Position numbers and translations under genes: made by a program. DNA of 64,000 nucleotides, from positions 1,550,001 to 1,614,000 of the forward strand of contig CM055607.1 in the NCBI GenBank assembly GCA_029379385.1. The letters are read 5' to 3'. Below, one piece after another: positions 11,920-25,732 of this stretch (position 1 is the first letter of the stretch; each line of letters starts with the position of its first letter). This stretch comes from Quillaja saponaria. Its lineage: Eukaryota > Streptophyta > Magnoliopsida > Fabales > Quillajaceae. Under the pieces are notes generated by a model. It was not told the origin of the DNA and made no database searches. It saw only the letters and a program-made list of their open reading frames with translations.

Positions 11920-14594
11920 TATTTGATAATGAAAAAACAGAGAGGTTGGGAGAAGGTGTATGGAGCATGAAGGTTGTGGTGGGGGATTTTATGGAAGGAG
12001 GGGAAACAATCTTATTGGGCATAACCCATAAATATTCCCTTGTGTCATTACTTTTTCATAGGAGGAATATGACCAAAAAAAGTTACAGAAAGATCAAAGA
12101 TTTTTCTATTTTTTTCCTACAACACAGAGACTAGATTAAAGGGTATCTTTTTTTATTCTTGAGAATCAGTGTCTTTGGTCAAGAAAACATATTGCTCCCT
12201 TTATTTGTTAGGAGTATTATATTAGACTGCCTTTCGAAATCTATGAAAGGTCCAGTTTTTGGGCCCTTTGGTAGCTCGGAAGGCATAGAAGATGCCATTT
12301 GAATTGGACAAGAAACAGCGGGGAAATTTGGGTATCTAACCTACCGCCCTTCAACATTTGTCTTTATACTCTGTTTCTAGATGATTCATGCCTCAATAAT
12401 AATTTTCTCTTTTGATCTCTTTTCTCATCTAAAAAGTTTAATTTCTTGATTTATTTATAAAATATAATATAATTTATACTTGAAATTTAATGTTAACACA
12501 TCAATAAATATGTATAATATTTTTTTGATTTGATTCATGCCGTTAATCAACTTATTTCAGATTTTAGATGAATTAATTCATTGACAACTCAACAGGAGTT
12601 GCTTAAAAAAAACGAGGTTACCAAATCAAAAATGGCACGCTCACTTTTTGTCAATTCATTGAATTTGAAACACACATACACAAGTCAACAATATTATGCA
12701 GTCCCAGTAGTTTGCAAAATATATCAGAAATTAAATATGACTTCGATAGAAGCAAGAAATTTGGACATGACTGTATATACCAGTTATGAATTAATCAATA
12801 TCCAAGCCAATGGCATGACATATGCAATTTCTTTTACAAAGATCTTTTTGGCTTCGTAAGATTGCATTTCCTACTTTGGGATTCCATTGGGAAACGTTTG
12901 ACAGCACTCCTAGTATTATGCCAAGACAAAAAGGAGGCTAATTAATAATATCAATCAAACTTCCTGTTGAGAAATATATTAAGTTTTTTTTCAACTAATT
13001 ATTAATTCAATTGATAAATATCTTATTATTTGATGTTTACCAAAATAAGATTCCAGTCATACAAATATTATTCTGTCAACCCTGAATTTCATTTGAACAA
13101 ATACCTTATGAATAAGTTAAATTTATTTAGAAGAATAACAGTACCATAAAACCTTAGCAGCATCATGTGCAAGAAGACATTGCAGGCATGGGTAAGATAT
13201 GGATTGTGAGTCACAGCTTTGAAATTGATGTTTGAACTAGTCCAAATTTAAGTGGCAAAGGAACATCATTAAAGGTCACACAAACAATGGAAATGTCTAG
13301 ATTCTTGATTGTATTGTTAATGGAGTACACATAAGATTGTTAAACATCAATTAATATTTTCCAAATAATTAGCCACAACATTTCTCTGAAATGCAAGTAA
13401 GCTGATGCTGCCTAATACAATGTGAAACTGACATATGGCTGTTTCTGGGATTCATTATGCAGCAGCAAACAGTGACAAACATAATCTGAAGGCATATTCA
13501 AATCCACAACAGCATATATAATCCTCTACTCTGTGGCTAAGCATTTCCTTGTATATTTGTACTTATTAGCTGTGGAAGGAGAAAAAAACAAGACATTAAT
13601 TTGAACTTGTACCAATTTAAGAAACTTTGATGAGCCTATGAATTACATGGCGATGAATGCAAGATTTATTATAATTGTTAAGATGATGATGAGAGATATT
13701 TTACTAATTGAACCAAATAATAAATATAAAAGTTAAATCTTTACGGTATCACATGAGAATCTTTCTTAATTTAACCCTTCAAAGATTTTGTTTTATATCT
13801 TAGTGATTGAAATAAATATATTTATTACATAAATTATCATAAAATAATGCACAAAAGCATCATTAAAAGATTTTGAAAATACAAGTTGGCTTAAAAGAGA
13901 AAAGGGGAATCTAGAAGTGGGTGAAAAGTAGATTAATATTTTTTTTGTTGGAAAAAGAAAGTAGGAGTAGTTTAATTTAATCAGGAAGATAGTGAAGTCA
14001 AAAGCATCATATTAGCTGGTTCCAACATTAATCACAACCTGCTTTTGAACTTTCCCATTTTAACTTCTTATGCAATTTCTAAAACTTCCAAGCTAGAATT
14101 CGGTGTCAATCAGCTTAATTTCCCACCTGAGTAATAACTCTGTGCTTATTGTTTTTTTTTTTTTTTTCACTTTTCAATCCTATTTGGTTAAGATCTTAAA
14201 GAGAAAAATAATGAGAAGATAGATCTATAAAGAGCAAATATAGTATAGTATATAATATAAGGTTGGGGATAAAGGCTGAGAAAACAATGTGAAAATTTGC
14301 ATTATTTTTCTTCTTTTTTATCATTGCTTTCTATTGGTCATGAATATTCTTGTATCCACAGTAAGGGTCATATTTGTTTTTAAAATTGCTAAAGAAAGTT
14401 ACACTTTCCCACCTGATATTGGCATGACTGGACATCATCTTTGTCTTTCTTTACCTTGATTTCTAATTCTAACAAATGAGTTATTCCTGCCGAAAAACCT
14501 TTGACCATATTTAATGAAAGTGCAATAACCTTTATGAGATATTGCCTTTGTCACTCTTTCGTGTACATGTACATGCTAGATTTTGGGCCACCCA
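11920..14594. other. Spacer upstream of the GRAS gene
   Basis: The first few hundred bases should hold the GRAS promoter and leader. The rest is AT-rich with scattered poly-A and poly-T tracts and no convincing gene. The longest frame (12581-12859, plus) opens on a TTG, has no recognisable motif and is probably chance. Confidence 0.4.
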
Positions 14595-15290
14595 CTAACG
14601 GTCATTATTGTCATTGTTGTACAGAGTATCTTTTTCTTTTATCCTCAGACCTTCATGTTTTCTTGTCTTTCTTACATTATATGTGAACTTTCCCTCATTT
14701 TGACGGTAAAATTTTCTAGTACAGCCACAGTTATTGGCTTTTTTTCTTGATGGTAATAATCCCCTTTGACATAGTTTTTTTTTTGAGCCACCATTGCAAT
14801 CAGAAGTAACATTTTCCACACCTTGTTGTGGTGTCAGCAACACCGCAAGGGTGTCTATTATGGCCAATCCTGCATCCTATTTTTATGTTTTTCAGAGTTA
14901 CATGATTTAATGATTGTATGTTTATCGTGGAAATTTAGATAAGATACAATTTTATTAAGATATAATTCTAACTTGAGACTATATGTAAAAATTGAAAGAC
15001 CATCTATTTTGTTGAGATAACAGACCGAAACATCTTTTGAAAGGTGCCAATGCTCTATTGCATCAACGGGCTTTGGTATCTTGCACACTGTCAGCGTGTC
15101 CAGGGGTTTGTCCAATGCCAGGGGAATTATCAGACTTTGCTTCTATCACCATCTGATCTTGTCATTACACTCCACAGCTCGGGCAATGCTTCCAAAATGT
15201 TTCTTATTTGCTCATTGGCCAATGGAGCCACCATTACATCTTCAGTAACATTCACATAAGGACTCCTGATCAATTAACGAATCCACTGAT
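14595..15290 (-). pseudogene. Coding-like relic of unknown origin
   Basis: On the minus strand, about 15270-15137 reads continuously as LIRSPYVNVTEDVMVAPLAN, then EQIRNILEALPELWSVMTRS and on to DGDRSKV and a stop. Next, in another frame from about 15115, comes LDKPLDTLTVCKIPKPVDA. Segments near 14800-14830 and 15225-15255 resemble each other (plus strand GAGCCACCATT ... AAGTAACATT against the same with changes). Base composition is less AT-rich than its surroundings. I do not recognise the family. It could be an exon relic, a transposon fragment or chance. Confidence 0.22.
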
Positions 15291-16861
15291 ACTTGTGGTT
15301 TGGACTAGAAAAAAGTTCTCCATCTTCATATACAAAAAGAGAAAAGTTCAGCTACCCATAACAAAACAGTGAAACAATAACTACTTTTGCAGTAATTTTT
15401 TCTTCTTTTTTTGACACAATTTTTGCAGTAATTTCAAGAAAGTGTTTATTTGACACTAAATTGAGGTTCAAACATAAAAAGAACAAAATAAGCAGAACAG
15501 ACAATAATGATAACATAGGTACCTTCTTTTGTACATGCATATATGGGCTAGAGTGTAGAACACCAAGAATTTCATTAACTCTTACCCACATGCAAGGAAA
15601 TGAAAGTAACATCAAGATTAAAATGAAAAGTTCGAATCTCTGTCAAGCAATGAAACTTATGCAATAATCATAAATCACTGCTGCAGCTGAATTCACTCAA
15701 TTGAGGAATTATATAGCATCATGCAACAATATAAGGGTAAGGCTCACATGTTCTCCAATCTCCAACAACACCCATGCAAAGAATTTAAGAAAATCTAAGA
15801 CTAATGAAACGCGAAATCTCCTTAACCACATATATAGTTCAGATATGATAAAGCGGTTAATGCAGATGCAGATTAGCATGTGAGGTGGTATTGGCAATAG
15901 TAAAAAGACCAAATTCTTGTGAGTTTCAACCAGATCTCAGATCCTACATGATAAACACGGGAACAATGATTACTTCTTAGAAGTTTGCACATCAATTCGA
16001 TTTCAGAAAATTTATTTAAGCTTCAAAGCAGCCAGATTTGCATCGCATTCTTTTATTTATAAGTCAATAAATAAATTCAACATTATGCCAACACAATGTT
16101 GACAGCATCAACATTATGCACCACAGGTCAGATGCAGTAATTCCTTCCAAGAATTCAAGATTTTCTCCTTGCTTTGTAGTAGCTAACACAATGTTTTTAT
16201 TTGCCCTGTTAAAGAAAGAAAATATTAAAATAAAGTCAACATAAATAGTGCAAGAGAGAGTAGAACTAAAGGCGCTGAGTAACAAAATTAAGAGCAGTTA
16301 GACCTGCATTCATACCAATGGATGGCTTCCTGGTACACACTGGATCATCGAAAGCACTGATACATAGGAGTGGTAATGGAACAGATGCTACATAACTAGC
16401 ATTGCGGGCAGTTCCTTTCGTAGTATGTATCAACAGTCTGAGAGCAAAAGGTAATCACTTTGGTAACTCGCAGTAGCAGCAGTAAAACAAGGACTGATAG
16501 AAGAGAAGAAAAGGGATCATTTGCAGGACATATTTAAAATAAGTTTGCACTCTTTTCTCTTTATTTTTTTAGAAGAATGAGAAATTTTATTTATGCATTA
16601 CAGAGTCTAAGAACAAAAGTTGGGAGCTACCAAAGGACTCTATGGTTGTATCACTAAGTACCCAAACACCAGAAATGGGAAAACTAAAACAAAAGTTAAG
16701 GTAGCAGTATCATGCCCTTATTCAATACTACAGCCTTCAACTTGTACAAAAGCTTGCATTTTTAGCATCCAATATCTTTTTTATACAACAATAGAAAAAG
16801 AGTTTTCCTTAGAAAATAAGAAATGGTAAATAAAACCCAACAATTTTCTGAGTCAATTTCT
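15291..16861. other. Spacer and sucrose-transporter 3' flank
   Basis: No gene is visible. Roughly 16560-16861 directly follows the transporter stop on the minus strand and is likely 3' UTR. The remainder is AT-rich with short, unrelated frames only. Confidence 0.4.
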
Positions 16862-19181
16862 TCAGTGAAAGCCTCCAGGGGCAACAATCTTGGTTGCATC
16901 TGGGGACGGGGATGGAAGCATGGTGAATGCACATATGCCACTGGCTGCAGCTGACACAGCCGCCACCACAAATGCCGGTAAGTTACCACCACCAAATAGT
17001 GCATCAAATGGTCCACTTAGTACAGAAACCACCATCTACATATCATAATCATTATACAATTCACAGTTAGATATATATACTCCAAAATCCAAATTTATAA
17101 TTTAATAATGTAGCAGAAACCAAGAGAGAATCCTTACTTGTGGTATGACAATTGCAAGATTCAAAACTCCTAAAGAAAGTCCTGAAAAACATCAAAAAAG
17201 AAAATTCAGTTTTGAAATTATAAATTACTTTAACAAGAGATTTAATTTTGATTTCCAAATTAATTAGCTTGGACTAATAAAGGTACGAGTTTTTACCTTG
17301 GCCTGCACCTGAATCATTGGAGAATATAGATGCTAGAGCAAACGGAATACTGTATGTTACCTGAACATATATTACACACAACAAAGTGAGGAGCTGTTAG
17401 TCTAAGTCCACGAGTGATATGAGAATGTTGATATAAGTATCTTAAATAATTGTTAAAAAAAATTATTATTTTTTTCAAAAATATCATAGGAAGCGATTGT
17501 CAACTGGAATCCACTTATGGATTAGAGGAGGGTGTCAACGGAGCATAAAACTCCTTGCTTCTTACACACCATCTTAAAAATTACACCCGTCATGTTTAAA
17601 ATATAACTTTTTTATTACTTCCATCTAAAAAAAATTCTTTATCAAAAACAATAATTGTGCCTCATACATTTTAACACGAGCAATATTTTACATCAGTTCA
17701 AGTTTTCAACACCTTGAGCAATTTAAATATTATATTTATTGAGTATCTACATCCTTAAATATTCTTTCATGATTACACTAAATTTATTCACATGAATTTT
17801 GATAATTGTAAATATCTTTTAATAATTAGAAAAGTTTGTGATTAACTCAAGAGTTCATAAAGACTGACATTTATGTAAAAAGAAGAAAATACTCAAATCC
17901 ATATTACCATTCAAATAAAAATGTAGATCATGGGAGTAGTAATTCACTTACAGCAAGAGGAATACCAAGGGCGGCAAACAGGGCCAATGCACCGGCCTTA
18001 ATACCCGGTGGCGGTGGTGGCGGTGGCTGAACTTGACGGTGCCGCCACGCTTCAGCCAACTTAGTAATCAACACTGTCAACCCCAAACAAATCGCAAGCA
18101 AGAAATTCACAACTCCCCACAATCTCTTCACACCTCCAAGCCCACGCGACAAAGCTTCAACACCCAACGACATAAAACCCAACACCACCGAATTCAACAA
18201 TAACCCCAAAGCACCCGCATGTACACCCTTATCGTAATTCTTTCCCTTACCCACAGTCCCACCGTACACCTCTTTTCCCATCCAATCAGTATCGAACAAC
18301 AAGAACGGAAACCAAGCAATCCAATTTAGACACGTCACCAATAGCAAAATCCACATCGGCCTCTTCAACTCCTTAAACGCACCGAATATTTGCCCGAAAA
18401 AGGGTACTCCTTCCTCACCGGAACCGGAAATTACCGGTTGGAGTGTTTCCTCTTTGACGGTTACAATTGCTAAAACAACAACAACCACGAGAAGAAAAAT
18501 AGAGAGGAAAAAACAGCTCTTGAGATTTGCACAGTAAACGTCACAAGCATTTGTTGCCGTAAATGGAAAAATTTTATGAAGGCCACTGTAGGACCCAGCA
18601 GCGTAGCCGAGGACATTACCAACCGCCATGAAGAAAGAAAAAAAGGAGTTTGCTGAGCGGGTCCTACTCTGGTCCCCACATGACAGGTCAGCAAGTAAAG
18701 CACGGCAAGGACCTTGTAACATATTGTTAGCAACGTCGAGGATCCAGAAACCGATGACGAATATAACTATGGCACGTGGCCTCGACGGTTTATCAAGATG
18801 GTCGCCGAAGAGGTGACCGAGGTCGGCGGCGTAGCCAATGAGGAAGACGGAGATGGCAACGGAAATGGAGCCCGCGGCAATGAAAGGACGACGTCGTCCG
18901 AAGCGAGAGGTGCAACGGTCACTGTGGTAACCAACAATTGGTTGGACTAATACTCCGGAGATGGGCCCACATAACCAAATGAAAGCAGAGTAAGTATGTG
19001 GGATACCAAGGAGCTGGACATATGGTGTTAATAAAGAGAGTTGGAGTGCCCAACCGAATTGAATTCCGGCGGCTATAGCAGCCACCGTGATAATTTTTCG
19101 TAATGGGCGGGGCTGCCTCGGAGATGAGGAAGTTGCCGCCACTTCATGAGGAGGTTTGTTTCTGGATAACTCAACCTCCAT
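16862..19181 (-). CDS. SUT1: Type I sucrose/H+ symporter (SUT1/SUC clade)
   Basis: Proton-coupled sucrose carrier of the plasma membrane; in dicots the type I clade loads sucrose into phloem and sink cells. Four exons: 19181-17952, 17360-17297, 17181-17138 and 17035-16862; phases agree and the product is 503 residues, within the usual 500-530. Twelve membrane segments are expected. Visible hallmarks: [18 protein letters not shown] with the conserved loop His, [10 protein letters not shown], the RFGRRRPF signature after segment 2, [19 protein letters not shown], and [19 protein letters not shown] near the end. The large first exon followed by three small ones fits type I genes as I recall them. 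A run of seven prolines after RHRQVQ (about residue 390) is longer than I would expect. GIPLAVTYSIPF has Leu where many relatives have Gln. The symbol names the clade, not a proven orthologue. Confidence 0.95.
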
Positions 19182-19511
19182 GGATATGATATGTGGTTCT
19201 GTTTCTGATATGATTTGGGTGTTTTAGGGTTTGATGATTGAGTGTGAGTGTGAGAGTGAGTTGGTGAATTTATAATGTGAAATGGGAAAGGTGGAGGAAG
19301 GAGATGGTGGGGTTGAGGTTGGGTTAGTCATTATCGATCCATTGAGATTGAAGGGGGTATACTGTAATAGTGTATAGAGTATGAATTATGAGTGAGTCTG
19401 TGGGCGTGAGAGAATTGCGATGGAGTAATTAAGTGAGTCAGTTTTGGTGTGGGGACTGCACCTAATTACTGAGCTGTGCTCTTGATTATGGGCCTTTATG
19501 GCAATCAAAAA

Positions 19512-19546
<35 letters not shown>

Positions 19547-22500
19547 CAAGAAATTAGTAAATCAAATGTAAAAAATCATCTATAAATAAGAAAGACAGAC
19601 ACACTAAATAAGCTACTTACGTTTATTCTCTAACACGAGCATACAGGTTATATGTTCTGAATTTGCATGATAAGCGAGAAATTGGGTGCTGGTGAAAAAA
19701 ATTGTATTTTAATTTAAATTGATCTCTCATACACATGTTAAAAGAAAGAAATTAACTTTTCTGGTCTAAACATTAATCTTTTTTAATTCTTGTCCTTGAA
19801 AAAAATCATAATATGTGATGAGAGTCTTGCCCCTCGTCATCAATTGGTGACATCTATATGTGCACGCCTCCACACGTGAATAATATTTTATTTCAATCTT
19901 GACATAGATATAATGAGTAATGATACTTAAATATTGTGGGTTCTAGTGATATAATTTATCATACCGAAAGTTTAAAACATCTTACCTACTCTCTTTTTTT
20001 TTTTAAACCAAAAATAAAATAAAAATCATAATATTAAAATTGAAGCAAACAACATTTGATTTCTCAAAAAGTAATTCATGCATGATTGAAAACCTTAAAT
20101 TGGGAAGTGACTTTAGGATCGTAATGGAATTTAGGATTACATAATTAAGGGTGGGCCATATTTATTCAAGGGGACATTGGGAGTGCTTTCGAGTACCCTT
20201 TCTTTGAAAGTCAACTTCTACCATTTTATTGTTTTCGTAATTTGTGCAAATGTAAAAGTGAAAGAGAACTTTTTAATTTTTTAGCTATCAAGGATAGAAT
20301 AATTTATGTATATTTTAATTAAAAACATCATCCATTTCAAGTTTAATAATTTATTAAGATTTTATTTCCACCACCCTAAAAACATTTGTTGGTTGACGTT
20401 GAAACATTACGAGTATACTTATCTGTTTTTTTTCTTAAACAGTTTTACCTTGATTAATTATTAAGATGCCCCATTATTAGGGTATACTTTAATTCAAACT
20501 AGCTAGTGATTGTAAATATATTATATTAATGTTTTCACAATTATAATACATATTTAATATTTTAAAATATAGTTTTGGAGAAAATATATATTTGGAATCA
20601 TGCAGTCCAAGTTATCCTAGTCTCTAAATGTAAAAATCTGAATAAATTATTAGTTTTACAGTTAAAAATTTTAACATGTTAATTAGTTTGTTGTCAATTA
20701 GAACTCAAATACTGAAATGGTTGATGGGATATTAAAGCATTATCTTTTTCTCTAAAATTCTTAAGATCTATCTAAATCTTCCTACAGTAAAAAAAAATCA
20801 TTACATTGCTTGCACTATCCCACGTTTTTTATACCATTTGAAAAAGAGACTTTCCGGCCAAAAAGGAAAGAAATAGAGTATTGTATTTTAGCCAAAGAAA
20901 AGGACGGTTTAACTAGTATTTTGTTAAAATAAAATATATAAAAAATATATAATAATTATTATAATTTCAGTATTATTTAATTTATAATATTTTTTAATAA
21001 ATTTTAATTTTAATGGGTATATTTATTGCAGACACCCGTTTTGAAAAGAAAACTAAGCTAATTATGTACTTTTTTTCTTCTTATTTTCTGTTTGGTCGTA
21101 AACAAACAAACGACTTGTCAGTCAAACGACCAATATCCATGCACGAAACGACCGAAAGATATTCACTGACTGGTGGCCCCCACCCACCGCCTAGGATCCA
21201 CCAGTGTACATCATGTGAAGCAGATCACGAACCGACCAACATGGGCCAGGGCTTGTTGTCTTACTATTATTATTTCTTTCCTCCTTTCTTTTTTTATAAA
21301 AGTGAAAAAGGAAGTCTTATTTCCACAATCATTTTTATTTATGTCACATCTTATTAATTATTATAAATTTTTTTTATTTCAAATATCTTTATTAATTATA
21401 TTTAACTTATTTGTGCTATTAAATATTAAAATTGATTATTTATTATTTCTCTTTTGTAGATCTGATTTTTAATTTTTTGTTCATTAATTATTTTTAAGTA
21501 TTTGTTTTCAATTCAGTTTAAAAATCTAATAATTTTTTTAAAAATTATTTTCTTTTTGCTTCATACAATTTTTTTCTTTATATTTTCTTGTAAATTATAT
21601 TTTTAAATTTGAAAAATTTTGCTTTGTTAAAATAAATATTCTGGTGTCTTCTTGAAGTAGCAAATATTGTATATTAAATTTTTATTAATATTAGTTTCAA
21701 ATTTTTCTTGTTAAAATTGTATATTTTAATAATAAAATTAAATTGGTCAAAATAATAACAATAAAATCAAAGAATATTTAGTGAACAATTCTATAGAAAA
21801 AAGATTTATGTGAGACAAGACATAAGAAGTATAATACATATGAAAGAAGATGAAGAGTTTAGAACAAATAGTATAGTAAAAAAAAAAAAAATTAAAAAGC
21901 CCAATAAAAATCATAGTAGGAAAAAGAAATAATAAATGGTGAATTTTAATATTTAATAATTCACGATAAACCAAAAATAGAATAAATAAGGATATTTTAA
22001 TAAAAAAGCTCATATCAATTAATAGGCAATGATCCTACAAAATTAATTATGACAATACAATCAACAAAGTGAAAAAGGTCGATAGTAGATACATGAATGT
22101 CGTCACAATAGTTTTGAAGACTTTGATGGAACTTAGATTTACTAATCAATTGTTCAACTTTTTAGAGAGCACCTTTTCTTCTTTTCTTTACCGCTAAACC
22201 AACTCAACTTATTATTTGTTAGAGTAAATAACTCTTTTATTTTTTTAGTTTTACTAAAACAATATTAACTTCGAAATTTAGAAAATATAATACTCTCAAA
22301 TAAAAATGAATGAAAAACTAATTGTGTTAAAATAATTTTAAAAAAAAACTAAAAAATCCTAAATTTTTCTTCAAAGTATTAAATTGTCCTATTTTAAATT
22401 TTTACTATTTTCAAAAGTATCCTAAATATTTAGTTTTTTTTTATATTACTCTCTATTCTTACTAATATTTTATAATTAGATATTTTCATCCTCACATTCA

Positions 22501-23116
22501 CAATAATTTTTTTCTCTCAAACCAAAAATTTTTATTTATTTATTTTCAAGACTATATATATATATATATATTACTTGTTTAACTTTTTTATATATACATA
22601 AATGCTTGAATTTATCTTTGAAATTCATGTAAGGTTTTATTTTAGGGTTCATATTGTGAAAAAATAAAGAAACAATTCAAAAATAATTTATTTAATATTA
22701 AATTAAAATATTTTTTTATTCTATTAAAAATAATATAATAAAATTAAACAAATTGAGTTAAATATATTTGTATTAAGACTAAGAAACAAAAAATAAGTTG
22801 TAATATTTATGTATAAAAAATATATATTATGATTCATTTGAAAAGAAAAACTAAAAATAAGATCTTTTAATATTTTGAAAATAAAATCAATTGGGTTTTT
22901 TTTAGTATTTTTCTCAAAATGATTTTTGAACACTATTAATTTTTTATCCATTTGAGGAAAGTGTTATATTCTCTAAAATTTGAATTTTAATATCATTTAA
23001 GTAAACTTCAGAGAGTGCAATTTCTTTATGTAGTTTAACAGATTGTTTTCATCATAATCAACATAATATATATGACGATCAGTATCAGTAAATGAAACAT
23101 AATATATTCTCTAAAA
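19182..23116. other. Sucrose-transporter promoter and AT-rich spacer
   Basis: 19182-19560 should contain the leader and proximal promoter, including a GA microsatellite. From about 19700 the DNA is strongly AT-rich with long T and A runs and no gene. A slightly GC-richer island near 21100-21260 lies in the middle of this spacer; I cannot assign it. Confidence 0.4.
19514..19543. repeat. (GA)n microsatellite
   Basis: About 15 uninterrupted GA dinucleotides lie roughly 330 bp upstream of the sucrose transporter start. GA/CT tracts near plant promoters are common and can bind BPC-type GAGA factors, but no function is shown here. Confidence 0.95.
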
Positions 23117-23250
23117 TGAGATTTCTCTCACATCTGAAAATCTGATCCTTTACCATTAATATTTTGTTTCATTTCTCGTAGAAACAAAAGACTGAAAGGA
23201 AATGAAATTAATGGTAAAGGATCAGATTTTCAGATGTGAGAGAAATCTCA
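23117..23250. repeat. Perfect 44-bp inverted repeat (hairpin)
   Basis: The left arm at 23117-23160 begins TGAGATTTCTCTCACATCTG. The right arm at 23207-23250 is its exact reverse complement. The 46-nt loop contains a smaller pair, TTTTGTTTC (23162-23170) against GAAACAAAA (23181-23189). A transcript would fold into a long perfectly paired stem. It could be a foldback element, a young miRNA or siRNA precursor, or a recent inverted duplication. Confidence 0.93.
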
Positions 23251-25732
23251 TTGACTTTTGTAGTAATTCTAAAACGCCAGAGATGACAACTGGAGAAGGG
23301 AGATCAAGACCACTTGCACTAACTTTTATTGGACTCGATCCTATGAATAAATCGATCAGGGTTCCTATCTTTATGACATATGATAGGATTCCATGATAAT
23401 TCTATAGTTCCAGAACCTCAATATTGACCACTTTAATAGATTTTGTTTAAAATTGATTATTAATATCATTAAAAACTTATTAATATACCAAGAAAGAAAA
23501 ATACCATCTTTATGAAAATTGATCCTCTTCATGCATCGCCATCCACCTTTCTTAAACTGATGGACAGTGATGATTTTGAGGGAGCTCACTTGTAAAGGTG
23601 GTGGTGGTTTGTGGAGTGGATTGAAATTTCAAAAAACAAATTCGATAAAAAGTAAAATAAGTATAAATTTACATGAACCGGTGATAGGTTGGAGGGAATG
23701 GACAGTAATTCGGATTTAACTACTTGAAATGAATGGTGATACATCGTATATGTGTGTTGGGTATGAAGTATCCCACTTTTTAAAATTGGGTACTGTATAG
23801 TTCAAGTTCAAGTATAAATTTATACAAAGAGGATTATAACACATTAGCTGATTGGTGTTAATACTAAATATCATTATTATGTCTTAGACCCTTTTGAAAT
23901 TAAAGTTACAAATTTTTTGATTGGATTAGGAATTCAATTTTGAATGGGCATTAGGATGTCCTTGTTGACAATTCTTTACTCTGACAGCATCTAGAATTTC
24001 TCAAACAACATAATATCTCACACAGGGTAAATCTTAATCCTTCTCCCTTTTACAAAGACTACAAAATATTCTTGTAAATTATGGACAATTCCAAGTATAT
24101 AAGCAGTGATTTCAAAGCCAAAAATTAAGTATACTCAAGCAACTTTACGCAAGGTAGAATTTGATTTTTCGGTTTGTTTCCTAATGTATTAATATTCTCT
24201 CTCTTTTGTTCCTTTCTTTTTCTTTTTCCTGTCCTAAAATTTTATTCCCTAACATGGAAGGAAATAAGGGTCTTTAAGAATATTCTCGTGCCATTATTTT
24301 TAAAAATAATAATATATTTTCATTAGGTTGATGCTTTTGAAGTCTTTTATGTATTTCATAGAAAGAATAATATATATGTATATAGAAGTTTGAGACTATA
24401 TTCGTCTTTTGCAGACCAATAATTAGTGCTATAGTTACGAACAAAGAGCACACATTCACAATAGTTAGCCGCATGGCATGGGGGTGCCCTTATCCTTATG
24501 GGTTAAAGTTATTCCAATCAATCAAATTTGTATGTACAATTGCCACCAAGTTATATTCCTCATCGTGACCCTATTATTCCAATTTTGAGGCTTCTTTGAA
24601 AAAAAGAACAATAAAATAATGAAACACATGTAGTTTACATCATTAATTAAAATTTTATTAGCACATATCTTCTAGTTTCTAGAAGATTATATCTTATCAA
24701 CTTGTGTATGCATTATTTCCCTCAATTTTAAGTTTTTTTTCCCCAAGTGTTAATTTGCTATGTACTTTTTTTATCAACTAATTTAATTACTTTTTTCTGG
24801 AATTATAAGTTACACATTAGAAAATAGTTATTTTTAGTGAAGACAAAATTCAATCTCGATCCATGTTATACAAGATTTGAGAAAATTTACAAGTTAAATA
24901 AACATGCACATTCAAACTTATTTTTTCAATAAACAAACATGATAATTTTGTTTTCCTAAATAAAAATATTAATTCTAATTGTAAAATTAAAATTATAACT
25001 TTAATGGTATCATTAAAATGAAGGAGTTTGAGTCCTAAATTAGTTATATGGCAATATCAATGAAATAAAAAGAGAAAGGTGGAATATTGTGATTGTGATG
25101 TCAGCAGTCCGCATGTAAACGACAAAGGCGGCGTTCTGCTTACATTTACTGTTTCGAATTTTGAGAACAAAACACGTTTGGTGGATACGATCCGGTGCGC
25201 ATTGAGAAGTGGCAGCCAATCATTCACTTTGACAGTAACTGATTCTCATTAGTCGTCACTCGTCAAACGTCAACTCCATAGTAGTTGACTACCCTCCTAG
25301 CTTGTGTTCGCCACGGTTCACCTCTTACTTTTCGAATATCTTCAATTATTGGAAACAAGTTCTAATTGAAACAACAAATATAGTATCCACAAATTATAAT
25401 TCCAATTTTCAAATACTCAACGAATAATTCAGTTTATTTACTTTTCAAAATAAATTAATTATATTATATGTTCTTCAAAAGCTCGAGCTTGAAGGGAACT
25501 TAAGATGAACAATTATTATAAAAATGAAAATGTATTATGTACACATACAACTGGTGAAAACTGTACCTTTCATACCTCCATGCCATCTCCACGGCAAACT
25601 TCAAAAAGGTTATGGCATACATCACTCAGGGCTCACAAACTGAGAGAACACTGGACATGGATGAGAGATGGGGATTTGACTTAATTGACATAGGCAACTC
25701 CCCTTTCCCTGGATCTTGATAATGTCATATGG
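23251..25732. other. Spacer upstream of the PSI1 3' end
   Basis: Mostly AT-rich. 23251-23395 reads on plus as NSKTPEMTTGEGRSRPLALT and onwards to a stop, a frame that runs through the hairpin arm and matches nothing I know. 25080-25330 is a GC-richer island without a frame. About 25500-25732 follows the PSI1 stop and is likely its 3' UTR. Confidence 0.4.

Noticed and set aside
12581..12859. Plus-strand 92-codon frame
   Set aside because: It opens on TTG, has no recognisable domain and sits in AT-rich spacer.
23202..23396. 64-codon plus-strand frame through the hairpin arm
   Set aside because: Its first part is the right arm of the perfect inverted repeat and the rest matches nothing known to me.
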